Shown here piece after piece: positions 1 to 6,605 of a DNA stretch of 6,834 nucleotides. Within the stretch, counting starts at the first letter, position 1. The number at the start of each line of letters is the position of its first letter. The notes beneath the pieces were generated by a model. That model saw only the letters and a program-made list of their open reading frames with translations, did no database searches and was not told where the DNA came from. Origin of the DNA: Ferruginibacter sp. (GTDB lineage: Bacteria; Bacteroidota; Bacteroidia; Chitinophagales; Chitinophagaceae); the NCBI GenBank assembly GCA_018057635.1, contig JAGPDJ010000131.1, positions 1 through 6,834 of the forward strand, written 5' to 3'. The translations under genes were made by a program, and so were the position numbers.

Positions 1-733
1 GTGTAATAAGGGATATTTTATGATGCAGTTTTTCATGAAGTGCCCGGTGAATACCTTGTAACGCAACCTGGGTCACTTCATCACTGAGCAGGTTCAAACC
101 TTCTTTAGCTTCATGAAGGTTAGGCTTAAAAATATCAGCCTGCCTGTAAGCAAAGAAATTTTTACGTTTAGGGTCAACAGCTGTTAAAATATCATTCGAT
201 TTGCATAATGAAATGATCCTTTCTATGATTGTTTCCGATAATACACCTTTGTTATAATCTTCCAGGATAACTATTGAAGGGCTTTCATTGATAATGTATT
301 TTTCAAATGAAGTGAGCAGCGCCAGCTCATCAGCGGCAGAAAGCGGGTTGGTTATCTCTGCATCCAGCCGCATCATTTGCTGGTTGCGGCCAATGATCCT
401 GATCTTATTGGTGGTTATACGATCAGCACTTTTTATAATATAATCTGTATTGATATTATTATTCTTCAATAATGTATTCAGCAAATCTGCCTCGTTATCA
501 TTTCCAACTACACTCAAAACACTAACGGAAGCGCCTAATGCCTGAACATTCAGTGCTACATTTCCTGCACCACCAATACGTTCTTCTCTTTTAGAAACAG
601 CCACAACCGGCACGGGAGCTTCAGGTGATATCCTGTCTACTTTTCCCCACCAGTAGGTATCCAGCATCACGTCGCCTATAACTGCTACTTTGATATCATT
701 AAATGAAGCAAAGAGTGTATCAAAATCCATCAT
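1..733 (-). CDS. rfaE1: D-glycero-beta-D-manno-heptose-7-phosphate kinase (RfaE1/HldE kinase domain), C-terminus cut by window edge
   Basis: PfkB/ribokinase-family sugar kinase that phosphorylates D-glycero-beta-D-manno-heptose 7-phosphate at C1. This is a cytoplasmic step in making ADP-heptose for the lipopolysaccharide inner core. I translated 244 codons from the minus strand, and the reading frame is open to base 1. Motifs seen: GDVMLDTYWWG (residues 20-30), ISPEAPVPVV (35-44), GGAGNVALNV (54-63), a RLDAE segment (122-126), DYNKGVL (159-165), DPKR (187-190) and KPNLHEA (203-209). The ISPEAPVPVV block and the DPK/KPN pair point to the RfaE1/HldE subgroup rather than to fructokinase or ribokinase. 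The C-terminal GAGD catalytic motif lies outside the window. So does any fused nucleotidyltransferase domain, so RfaE1-only and bifunctional HldE cannot be told apart. The start has two tandem ATGs (733 and 730) with no clear ribosome binding site. The permease gene ends 11 bases upstream, so the two are probably co-transcribed. Confidence 0.9.
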   Translation of the reverse strand, partial: MMDFDTLFASFNDIKVAVIGDVMLDTYWWGKVDRISPEAPVPVVAVSKREERIGGAGNVALNVQALGASVSVLSVVGNDNEADLLNTLLKNNNINTDYIIKSADRITTNKIRIIGRNQQMMRLDAEITNPLSAADELALLTSFEKYIINESPSIVILEDYNKGVLSETIIERIISLCKSNDILTAVDPKRKNFFAYRQADIFKPNLHEAKEGLNLLSDEVTQVALQGIHRALHEKLHHKISLIT

Positions 734-744
734 TGGAAAAATAT

Positions 745-2160
745 TTAAACTTTATTTTTATTACCAACTGCAATATAATAAATCGGAATGCCCGCGAGTA
801 CAATGATTAACCCGGGCCATGTAAAAGCAGGTTTATAAATGATCAGTAAAATACAGAATGCTATTGCCATCACTATATAAACAGCAGGCAGGAACGGGTA
901 ACCAAAAGCTTTGTAGGGCCTTTCTGCATCAGGCCTTTTTTTCCTTAGAATAAAAATCCCCAGGATTGTTAGTGCATAGAACATCACCACCACAAATGAG
1001 ATCATATCCAGCAAATCGCCGTATTTGCCGCTCAGGCATAACAATGATGCAACCAGGCACTGGATCCAAAGTGCAAATTCAGGTACATTGTTTTTATTCA
1101 ATTCTGCTGTCCGTTTAAAAAACAAACCGTCTTTGGCCATGGTATGATATACCCTTGCACCCGCTAATATCAATCCATTGTTACAACCAAATGTGGAGAT
1201 CATGATCATCACAGCAATTACATAAGTGCCTATATTTCCAAAAATGGCATTACTCGCGGAAACGGCTACCCTGTCCTGCGGCGCCGAAGCAATGCTTTCC
1301 AATGGCAAAACACTTATATACATCAGGTTGGCAGCCACATAAATAATGGTAACGATCAGCGTTCCTAATAAAAGGCTTAAACCGATATTGCGTTTTGGAT
1401 TCTTTACTTCACCGGCAATAAAAGTAACATTGTTCCAGGCATCACTGCTGAAGATAGAACCTACCATGGAAGCCGCAATGGCTCCAAGTATGGCACTTCC
1501 TGCAACAGGACCAATGATACTGCCACTTGCATCCCTGGAGACCATGGTCCAGGCATCATTCCAGTTTGCTTCCCAAATAACGGGCTCTGAAGAAAGTAAA
1601 AAACCGAAAACAATTAATCCGAATAAAGACAATAATTTAACAGCAGTAAAAGATGTCTGGATCATTTTACCGCCCTGAATCCCTTTTGTATTTATATAAG
1701 TTAGAAAAATGATCAATACAATTGCAACCAGTTGGCCTGCATTAATTTTCATGAACCCAAGGTCGGCCAGTATATTTTCAGGCCCAAGTGCCGGCACCAG
1801 GTAAGCAAGGAATTTACTGAATGCAACTCCAACTGCTGCGATGGTAGCCGTTTGAATCACCGCAAAGAAACTCCACCCATATAAGAATCCGGCTAATGGA
1901 TTAAAAGCTTCTTTCAGGTAAACATATTGCCCTCCGGCTTTTGGGAACATGGCACTCAGTTCACCATAACTCAATGCAGCTGTCAATGTCATAAAACCCG
2001 TGATCAGCCACACTGCTATCAACCATCCTGCACTTCCAACATTGCGGGTAATATCTGCACTAACAATGAATATGCCCGACCCTATCATGGATCCTGCAAC
2101 GATCATGGTTGCATCAAATAATCCAAGCGCCGGTTTAAAAGCAGCTTTTGAATCTGTCAT
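745..2160 (-). CDS. APC-superfamily amino acid permease (LAT/SteT-like)
   Basis: Inner-membrane amino acid transporter or exchanger of 471 residues, the usual length for the family. Residues 23-31 read GSMIGSGIF, the glycine-rich broken helix 1 that binds the amino group of the substrate in APC transporters. Residues 62-86 hold the conserved helix 2/3 loop, with YGELSAMFPKAGGQYVYL. The C-terminal part has the RPYKAFGYP loop (about 414-422) common in LAT-type members. Hydrophobic segments are consistent with 12 membrane helices. The substrate cannot be read from the sequence. Ser/Thr, branched-chain or other neutral amino acids are all possible, by antiport or by proton symport. The gene begins 41 bases after the U-tract of a terminator, so it should have its own promoter in 2161-2201, but I could not identify a convincing one. 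It is followed closely by rfaE1, with no functional link apparent. Confidence 0.92.
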   Translation of the reverse strand: MTDSKAAFKPALGLFDATMIVAGSMIGSGIFIVSADITRNVGSAGWLIAVWLITGFMTLTAALSYGELSAMFPKAGGQYVYLKEAFNPLAGFLYGWSFFAVIQTATIAAVGVAFSKFLAYLVPALGPENILADLGFMKINAGQLVAIVLIIFLTYINTKGIQGGKMIQTSFTAVKLLSLFGLIVFGFLLSSEPVIWEANWNDAWTMVSRDASGSIIGPVAGSAILGAIAASMVGSIFSSDAWNNVTFIAGEVKNPKRNIGLSLLLGTLIVTIIYVAANLMYISVLPLESIASAPQDRVAVSASNAIFGNIGTYVIAVMIMISTFGCNNGLILAGARVYHTMAKDGLFFKRTAELNKNNVPEFALWIQCLVASLLCLSGKYGDLLDMISFVVVMFYALTILGIFILRKKRPDAERPYKAFGYPFLPAVYIVMAIAFCILLIIYKPAFTWPGLIIVLAGIPIYYIAVGNKNKV

Positions 2161-2201
2161 AAATGGGTTATTGAATTGGTAAACTGAATAATTATTTTAT
2201 T

Positions 2202-2230
2202 AAAAAAACCCGTTACTCCTGGTAACGGGC
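2202..2230 (-). terminator. Intrinsic terminator after the OmpH-like gene
   Basis: On the minus strand, an 8-bp perfect stem CCCGTTAC/GTAACGGG (arms 2222-2229 and 2209-2216) with a 5-base loop is followed directly by seven T residues (2208-2202). It sits 29 bases past the stop codon of the OmpH-like gene and before the permease gene. This is the classic Rho-independent shape, and the T tract marks the minus strand as the working direction. It separates the OmpH-like unit from the permease/rfaE1 unit. Confidence 0.9.
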
Positions 2231-2258
2231 TTCAAGATAAATAAATCTATTTACATTA

Positions 2259-2870
2259 TCATTTGGCTTTTGCCGACATTTTTTCATTCATTCCAGCAAT
2301 TACATCAGCCGTTATATTCAACGATGAATCTTTATATACCATATAATCGAGGCCGGTACCGGTTGTGAATATGTATGTAAAATTCCGCAGGCTGTTATAT
2401 TCTGCCAGAAAATCCTTTAATTTTTTCTGAATATCATCCATGAATTTGTAACTTTTCTCATTCAGGCGCTGCGACAGGTTTTGTTTCTTTTCATCAATCT
2501 GCTGCTGTTCCTGTAATAACTGTCCCTGGAATTCCTGTGCCATTTCCTGCGTAATGGCATTCCCTTTCTTTAGAAAGTTGTCTTTCTTGGCTTCCAGCCC
2601 CCTGTATCCGTTTTCCCATTCTGTTTCAATTGATCTTTGCTCAGCTTCCAGTTCTTTTCTTTTCGTTTTAATGTAGGTGATATTCTCATTCAGTGAATCC
2701 AGTTCTACATAAGCAATAGCAACCTGCCCGTTTCCCGTAATTACTGGTTTTGGAACAGCTGCCATAACCGATTTTGAACTTGACGGTGTTTTCCCTGAGA
2801 AATGCAAATAATATAACACGCCAACAGCCACCAACAACACAACATTTAAAACAAGTGATAAATTCTTCAT
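2259..2870 (-). CDS. OmpH/Skp-like periplasmic coiled-coil protein with N-terminal membrane anchor
   Basis: 203 residues. A hydrophobic stretch at about 5-23 follows MKN and is not followed by a clear AxA cleavage site, so it is probably an uncleaved signal anchor, though a signal peptide remains possible. A low-complexity linker (24-47, Ser/Pro/Val-rich) leads to a short beta segment, QVAIAYVELDSL (49-60). Residues about 63-155 form a charged, Gln/Glu/Lys-rich coiled coil, and the C-terminus (about 163-200) has FTYIFTTG, LDYMVYKDSSLNIT and VIAGMNEK. This order (strand, long helical hairpin, closing strands, then D/N-I-T..V..-G-x-N) is that of the OmpH family. In Skp the hairpins form the tentacles of a trimeric chaperone for unfolded outer-membrane proteins. 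Bacteroidota carry several paralogues and the client of this one is unknown. It appears to be a single-gene unit, with a promoter-like element upstream and a terminator downstream. The leader before the ATG is A-rich with no Shine-Dalgarno, as is usual in this phylum. Confidence 0.85.
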   Translation of the reverse strand: MKNLSLVLNVVLLVAVGVLYYLHFSGKTPSSSKSVMAAVPKPVITGNGQVAIAYVELDSLNENITYIKTKRKELEAEQRSIETEWENGYRGLEAKKDNFLKKGNAITQEMAQEFQGQLLQEQQQIDEKKQNLSQRLNEKSYKFMDDIQKKLKDFLAEYNSLRNFTYIFTTGTGLDYMVYKDSSLNITADVIAGMNEKMSAKAK

Positions 2871-2902
2871 TATTTATTTTTTAATTGGCGGCAAGATAAT
2901 TA

Positions 2903-2932
2903 CAAAGCGTAAGATTGCCATATTTCAGGCAA
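2903..2932 (-). promoter_or_regulatory. Candidate Bacteroidota-type promoter for the OmpH-like gene
   Basis: On the minus strand, TTG (2932-2930) is followed after 18 bases by TACGCTTTG (2911-2903). Primary-sigma promoters in Bacteroidota use TTG about 19 bases before TAnnTTTG. The match has one extra base between TA and TTTG, so it is imperfect. It would give a leader of roughly 25-30 bases before the ATG at 2870. The call rests on pattern only. Confidence 0.3.
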
Positions 2933-2960
2933 TAGTTTTAGGAAAGGCTTAACGGATATG

Positions 2961-3001
2961 CAGTTTTACACTCTCATATACGGTTTAAAATAGTAAAACT
3001 G
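2961..3001. repeat. Perfect 9-base inverted repeat in the trHb/OmpH intergenic region
   Basis: CAGTTTTAC (2961-2969) and GTAAAACTG (2993-3001) are exact reverse complements separated by 23 bases. The repeat begins 16 bases after the stop codon of the truncated hemoglobin gene. The stem could continue by two more pairs beyond one mismatch on the outer side. There is no T tract after it on either strand, so it is not a standard intrinsic terminator. It could be a stem-loop that stabilises the 3' end of the nos/hemoglobin mRNA, or a DNA-binding site upstream of the OmpH-like promoter. The arms are AT-rich, so chance is not excluded. Confidence 0.45.
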
Positions 3002-3017
3002 TATTATTATAAAAAGA

Positions 3018-3410
3018 TCAGGAAGCAGGCAGGTTATTTTTTTTTAATATCTTTAATTGCATCACAGATGAAATACTTATTGACCTGTCTTTGGCCAGCA
3101 TTGCCTTTTCACCTTCAAATAATTCATCAACCGTTTGGGTAAACAGTTCATTCCAACGATGAAAATGCTCAACCGATAATGGAGACAACTGGTTAAGGTG
3201 TTCGTGAATTTCCAATGGCTTTCCTTCATAAACCCCTGTAAAAAACAAGGCATTTTCCCAAAACCGGTACATCACAGGTAAGTGCTTTTCCCAGTTAATA
3301 TGCACAACCTTTGTAAAAAAATGGCCGATCTGGTCATCAACTTTCACTTTTTCGTAAAAACTGTTAACCAGTATTTCAACATCTTTCTTATTGGATATGT
3401 CTTTTTTCAT
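3018..3410 (-). CDS. Group III truncated hemoglobin (2-on-2 globin, Ctb-like)
   Basis: 130-residue cytoplasmic heme protein that binds O2 and NO. Alignment by eye to Campylobacter jejuni Ctb (127 residues) places all key residues. Tyr19 in FYEKV is B10, His43 in WEKHL is E7, His69 in GKPLEIH is the proximal F8 heme ligand, and Trp86 in HFHRW is G8. Tyr B10, His E7 and Trp G8 form the polar distal pocket typical of group III. Ctb is linked to NO stress and to O2 handling at low oxygen. The biochemical role of the group is not settled. The gene starts 10 bases after the hemerythrin-like gene ends, so the two are almost certainly co-transcribed, and the pair follows nosY in the same direction. 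This suggests a role in NO or O2 control during N2O respiration (inference). A perfect inverted repeat lies just past the stop codon. Confidence 0.93.
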   Translation of the reverse strand: MKKDISNKKDVEILVNSFYEKVKVDDQIGHFFTKVVHINWEKHLPVMYRFWENALFFTGVYEGKPLEIHEHLNQLSPLSVEHFHRWNELFTQTVDELFEGEKAMLAKDRSISISSVMQLKILKKNNLPAS

Positions 3411-3420
3411 GATACTTCAA

Positions 3421-3855
3421 TTATTGATGAAGATATTTCAATTCATTCAACATCGCTGCTGTACAGGATTCTTCAATCAACGGGAATAAAACGCGTTCTT
3501 CTTTTCGGATATGATCAGTAAGTTTTTCACCCAATACATGCAATGACTTTTCCAGGTTATTTGATTGATGAAGGGATAAAAATGCTTCTGTCAATTCAAT
3601 ATGCTCACTGCAGATTTCTGCAACGAGTTTATCTAAATCATCATTGCGGCCCATCACTTTTTGCATCAACAATTCTTCTTTTTTAAAATGAGGCTGAAGT
3701 GTATTTGTAAATGTCTCCAATGCATACGCTGCTTTTTCTGCAGGCAGGGTTGGCATTCCTTTATAATCGGGCACATCGCTTTTTAATACCTGTGCAAGCA
3801 GCAGGGCGCCATGGTGTTCCCGTGATAACGGAATGAGTGCTTCATGTCTTTTCAT
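3421..3855 (-). CDS. Hemerythrin-like (HHE domain) di-iron protein
   Basis: 144-residue all-helical protein of the hemerythrin/HHE cation-binding family, predicted cytoplasmic (no signal peptide). The expected ligands of a non-heme di-iron centre are present: His14/His15 in SREHHGAL, His56 and Glu60 in HFKKE, His85 in SEHIEL, and His115 and Glu119 in HIRKEE. The two HxxxE motifs and the isolated histidines sit on four predicted helices with the usual spacing. Related bacterial proteins bind O2, sense O2 or NO, or help repair iron-sulfur and di-iron centres damaged by NO (YtfE/RIC). This protein lacks the N-terminal ScdA-like domain of YtfE, so RIC function should not be assumed. It lies 41 bases downstream of nosY and 10 bases upstream of the truncated hemoglobin gene. 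The 41-base gap is AT-rich, starts with eight T residues right after the nosY stop, and has no clear hairpin, so readthrough from nosY is likely. Confidence 0.9.
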   Translation of the reverse strand: MKRHEALIPLSREHHGALLLAQVLKSDVPDYKGMPTLPAEKAAYALETFTNTLQPHFKKEELLMQKVMGRNDDLDKLVAEICSEHIELTEAFLSLHQSNNLEKSLHVLGEKLTDHIRKEERVLFPLIEESCTAAMLNELKYLHQ

Positions 3856-3896
3856 GCTGATTGGTTTGATTATGAAAATATACTATTTAAAAAAAA

Positions 3897-4664
3897 CTAC
3901 AGGTCTTTCCGTTTAAACTTTCTTACCGATAAAAATGCCGGGATGATGACCCATGCCAGTAATACCAGGAATGAAATGATAAGTCCTGACCGCGTGCCAA
4001 AAAAATCTTTAAAAATTGCGCCTGTATAACCCATCAATGCTGAAACATCCAGTTTTAATAAAATTAAAATACGGCCAAGGTCAATTGGATTCAGGGCGCT
4101 TATAGCAACCATAATTTTTTCAAGCGGGTAATCGGCAAACTGGAATAATAAAAAAAGTACGATGCCATCAAATAATAAGGCAAAATAGAGCCATAATAAA
4201 ATGTTTACTCCAATGCCTTTTGCCTTATCTCTTGTAGATACTGCCGCAAGCATAGCTATTGCCACAAAAATTACAGAAAGGAATGTACCGGTAATAAGCA
4301 TCATAAAACCGGTATCAGTTGCTTCATAAAGCATTATTGGGATTCCTGCTCCAATGATAAACGCAATTGCCTGTGAAGCAGCAAGCCCTGAGAAAATACT
4401 CAGCCAGATGGCCGTTCTTTTTAGTGGCTGGCTTACCAGCAATTCTAAAAATTCTGCGCTGTTGTAAACATAAATTGCAGAGAACAGAATACTTACAAGG
4501 GGAACAATAATGAGAATGATGTTTAATAAGCTCAGTAAACCTTTGGTTGAATTATCTTCCAGGTTAAAAATACTGAATGAGAAAAGCAGTAAAAAGACTG
4601 TATACGCAAGCATGATCCTGCTTCGAAGGATATCAATGATCACATATTTAATAATTTTTTTCAT
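3897..4664 (-). CDS. nosY: NosY, membrane subunit of the NosFY ABC transporter for N2O reductase maturation
   Basis: 255-residue ABC permease with about six hydrophobic segments (roughly 16-33, 43-66, 86-112, 119-142, 151-175 and 228-247). Sequence marks of NosY-type permeases are the loop SQPLKRT (78-84), which is the coupling region for the ATPase, then NPIDLGRI (192-199) and DVSALMGYTGA (206-216), followed by a short basic C-terminus. NosY pairs with NosF and works with NosD in assembling the copper-sulfide CuZ centre of nitrous oxide reductase in the periplasm. The material transported is thought to be a sulfur species. The gene starts 7 bases after nosF ends, so it belongs to the same operon. 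Alone it could be called a generic ABC-2 permease, and the NosY name rests on the motif and on the nosLDF context. The stop codon TAG is followed directly by eight T residues. Confidence 0.9.
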   Translation of the reverse strand: MKKIIKYVIIDILRSRIMLAYTVFLLLFSFSIFNLEDNSTKGLLSLLNIILIIVPLVSILFSAIYVYNSAEFLELLVSQPLKRTAIWLSIFSGLAASQAIAFIIGAGIPIMLYEATDTGFMMLITGTFLSVIFVAIAMLAAVSTRDKAKGIGVNILLWLYFALLFDGIVLFLLFQFADYPLEKIMVAISALNPIDLGRILILLKLDVSALMGYTGAIFKDFFGTRSGLIISFLVLLAWVIIPAFLSVRKFKRKDL

Positions 4665-4671
4665 TAGCTTA

Positions 4672-5376
4672 TTATTTTGCCATCAGGCTGGCAATGGCTT
4701 TAGCCAGTTTATCCTGTTTGGTCTCTATTTTAATTTCTTCAATGGATTTATGAAAACAGAGTTTACCATCCTGCATATAAATCACCTGTGAAACAAGGTC
4801 GTCCAGATCGCTCAGTACATGAGAAGTAATTAAAACGAGTTTCCCCTTTTCCTTTTCTTTTGAAATTTTTTCTTTAAGTATTTCTGATGCCACCGGATCA
4901 AGCCCGGCTGTTGGCTCATCCAGTATAAGCACATCAGGATTAAATAAGAATGCAAGGGAAGCGCTTACCTTCTGACGTGTACCTCCACTGAGTGTACGCA
5001 TTCTTTTGTTCATCATACTATCCAGCTTAAATGCCTGTATGAGTTCTTCATCCATATTAAAACCCTTTTGCTGCCTGATATCTTTCATCATATCCAGTAC
5101 CTGGCCGATGGTCATGTTCTCGGGGTAACGGCCTATCTGTGGCATGTAGCCGATCTTTGCCCGGTATTCCCAGTCGTGTAAAATATTTTTACCGTTGAAA
5201 GTTATAAAACCACTGTTGTAAATGACCATTCCAAGGATACATTTTATTAAAGTGGTTTTGCCGCTGCCATTGGGGCCGATCAATGCAATGCATTCTCCTT
5301 TGTTACAGGTAACAGACACATTATCCAATGCCTGGAGTTTTCCAAATTTTTTAGAAAGGTTATTAGCTATTATCAC
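4672..5376 (-). CDS. nosF: NosF, ATP-binding subunit of the NosFY ABC transporter
   Basis: 234-residue cytoplasmic ABC ATPase with all motifs intact: Walker A GPNGSGKT (34-41), Q-loop Gln80 in YMPQ, signature LSGGTRQK (129-136), Walker B VLILDE (149-154), D-loop GLD (158-160) and the switch His186 in TSHVL. It powers NosY in the maturation of nitrous oxide reductase. The start is GTG at 5376, and its first four bases (GTGA) overlap the TGA stop of nosD, which implies translational coupling. The first in-frame ATG would come far too late and would remove Walker A, so the GTG start is well supported. The C-terminal 30 residues are Lys/Glu/Ile-rich, as in many NosF proteins. The protein could be mistaken for a generic CcmA-type ATPase, but its place between nosD and nosY settles the assignment. 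Confidence 0.93.
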   Translation of the reverse strand: MIIANNLSKKFGKLQALDNVSVTCNKGECIALIGPNGSGKTTLIKCILGMVIYNSGFITFNGKNILHDWEYRAKIGYMPQIGRYPENMTIGQVLDMMKDIRQQKGFNMDEELIQAFKLDSMMNKRMRTLSGGTRQKVSASLAFLFNPDVLILDEPTAGLDPVASEILKEKISKEKEKGKLVLITSHVLSDLDDLVSQVIYMQDGKLCFHKSIEEIKIETKQDKLAKAIASLMAK

Positions 5377-6605
5377 AATGAAAATGGTTTCATTAAAGGT
5401 GAATTATCTTTCAGGTCATCGGGTGTTAAAGAAGGCAATACTTTTTCCGTTTTGTCCAGCAATGCTGCCATAAAGCTCCTGAACAGCATGATGGATGCCG
5501 GGTTCTGTTCAATGATCATGGCATACATACTAACAGGCCTGTAGCTGATATCACCTATCCCGTCTTTATTAAGGTCATAGCCCTCATATTTATCCCAGTA
5601 ATTATTATTGAATGAATTTAATACGAGGCTGCCGTTGGTTGCAATGTCGAATGTGTTACCCGTAAAATTATTGTACTCCAGGTTTATATCTGAACAACTT
5701 GCCTGTATCCTGAAAGCCCAGCCATTGCTCTTAAATATATTCTTGTACACTTTTATGCGGTTTGCCCCTTCTGCATACACTGCAATACTGTTCTTTTCAA
5801 ACCTGTTATTTTCTATATAACTGTCATTGATCTCTTTCAAAAGCAGGCCATAAGCAGCATCGCCCCAGTTTTCCCTGAAATAATTATTAAACATTTTTAC
5901 CCCGTGTGAAAACATAACCGCAACACCTGCACCATTATTTTCAAACACATTTGATATGTAAGCATCATTATTGGAAAACATAAAATGTAACCCATACCGC
6001 AGGTTATTAAATGCATTGTTTCTCCATATAACAGAGTTGGTTACAAATTCAAAATATATTCCGTCGCGATGGCCGCTGATGGTATTGGCAATGATACGCA
6101 GGCTGTCGCTTTTCCAGCAATGTATACCGTTGCCGCTCTGCTGCTCTTCTTTGTTACGGGCTGTGATGGTATTGTTTTGTATTAAACAGTTTATGCCATA
6201 CTGTGAGTAGATGCCAAAAAAAGCATCCTGTATGATATTATTGATTACTGTTACATTTTTACTGTTGTATATCTTTATGGCAGCATAATCTTCCATACTG
6301 GAAACACCTGTATGTTTCAATTTAAATCCGTTAATTGTTACATTGCCTGATTTGATTGATATGATCTCATATTTACCTTCCCCATCCAGCACCGGGTGGT
6401 TGATACCTGTAAGTACCAGTGGTTTATTTATAATAAGGTTCTTTTCCCGGTAAACTCCCGGATCAACTATGATGGTATCACCCGGCTTTGAAGCTGCCAC
6501 GGCTGCGGTGATCGTTTGGTATTTTTGATGTTTCCCTACCTTTATACTGTTGGCATGCAACTGCATAAAACAGCATGAAAATAATATGGGAAGCAGCAAT
6601 TTCAT
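5373..6605 (-). CDS. nosD: NosD, periplasmic right-handed beta-helix protein for CuZ-site assembly of N2O reductase
   Basis: 410 residues. The N-terminus MKLLLPILFS..LHA is a Sec signal peptide, with cleavage likely after Ala18. From about residue 27 to 335 the protein is a chain of short beta-helix turns (CASH/PbH1 type) rich in N-N and G-[IL] steps, including RYGLHFMFSN (203-212), GVAVMFSHGV (227-236) and AYGLLLKE (251-258), which are typical of NosD. Near the C-terminus are YDLNKDGIGD (343-352) and NSPLMKP (401-407), both family hallmarks. NosD acts with the NosFY transporter to deliver or assemble sulfur/copper for the CuZ centre of NosZ. The ATG overlaps the nosL stop by ATGA. A GGGAG/AGG purine stretch lies 7-15 bases before the ATG within nosL codons and may serve as a ribosome binding site, unusual in this genome. 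Cys11 and Cys12 sit in the signal region (LFSCC), so lipoprotein processing is a weaker alternative. Confidence 0.93.
   Translation of the reverse strand: MKLLLPILFSCCFMQLHANSIKVGKHQKYQTITAAVAASKPGDTIIVDPGVYREKNLIINKPLVLTGINHPVLDGEGKYEIISIKSGNVTINGFKLKHTGVSSMEDYAAIKIYNSKNVTVINNIIQDAFFGIYSQYGINCLIQNNTITARNKEEQQSGNGIHCWKSDSLRIIANTISGHRDGIYFEFVTNSVIWRNNAFNNLRYGLHFMFSNNDAYISNVFENNGAGVAVMFSHGVKMFNNYFRENWGDAAYGLLLKEINDSYIENNRFEKNSIAVYAEGANRIKVYKNIFKSNGWAFRIQASCSDINLEYNNFTGNTFDIATNGSLVLNSFNNNYWDKYEGYDLNKDGIGDISYRPVSMYAMIIEQNPASIMLFRSFMAALLDKTEKVLPSLTPDDLKDNSPLMKPFSL

Noticed and set aside
1346..1678. Open reading frame on the plus strand, 110 codons
   Set aside because: Lies wholly inside the permease gene on the opposite strand, with no recognisable domain. 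It is a shadow of the real frame, as are the other plus-strand frames at 1927-2182, 3282-3521, 3844-4029, 4510-4791, 5222-5473, 5608-5820, 5971-6210 and 6606-6788.
2871..3017. Fnr/Crp-type site (TTGA-N6-TCAA) expected near nos or hemoglobin genes
   Set aside because: No such palindrome was found by eye in this or the other intergenic gaps. The regulatory region of the nos operon is probably upstream of the window.
3421..3855. Assigning the hemerythrin-like gene as ytfE/ric (iron-sulfur repair)
   Set aside because: The protein is about 144 residues, without the N-terminal ScdA-type domain of YtfE, so only the broader hemerythrin-like family name is supported.
3889..3929. Possible intrinsic terminator at the end of nosY (T8 tract after the stop)
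   Set aside because: The bases before the tract (GAAAG and GTTTAAAC elements) form a direct repeat and a short AT-rich palindrome but no GC-rich stem next to the T run.
5600..6400. Repeated Asn/Gly-rich units, considered as a tandem DNA repeat or CRISPR-like array
   Set aside because: The periodicity is at the protein level (beta-helix turns of NosD) and the DNA units are not identical or evenly spaced.
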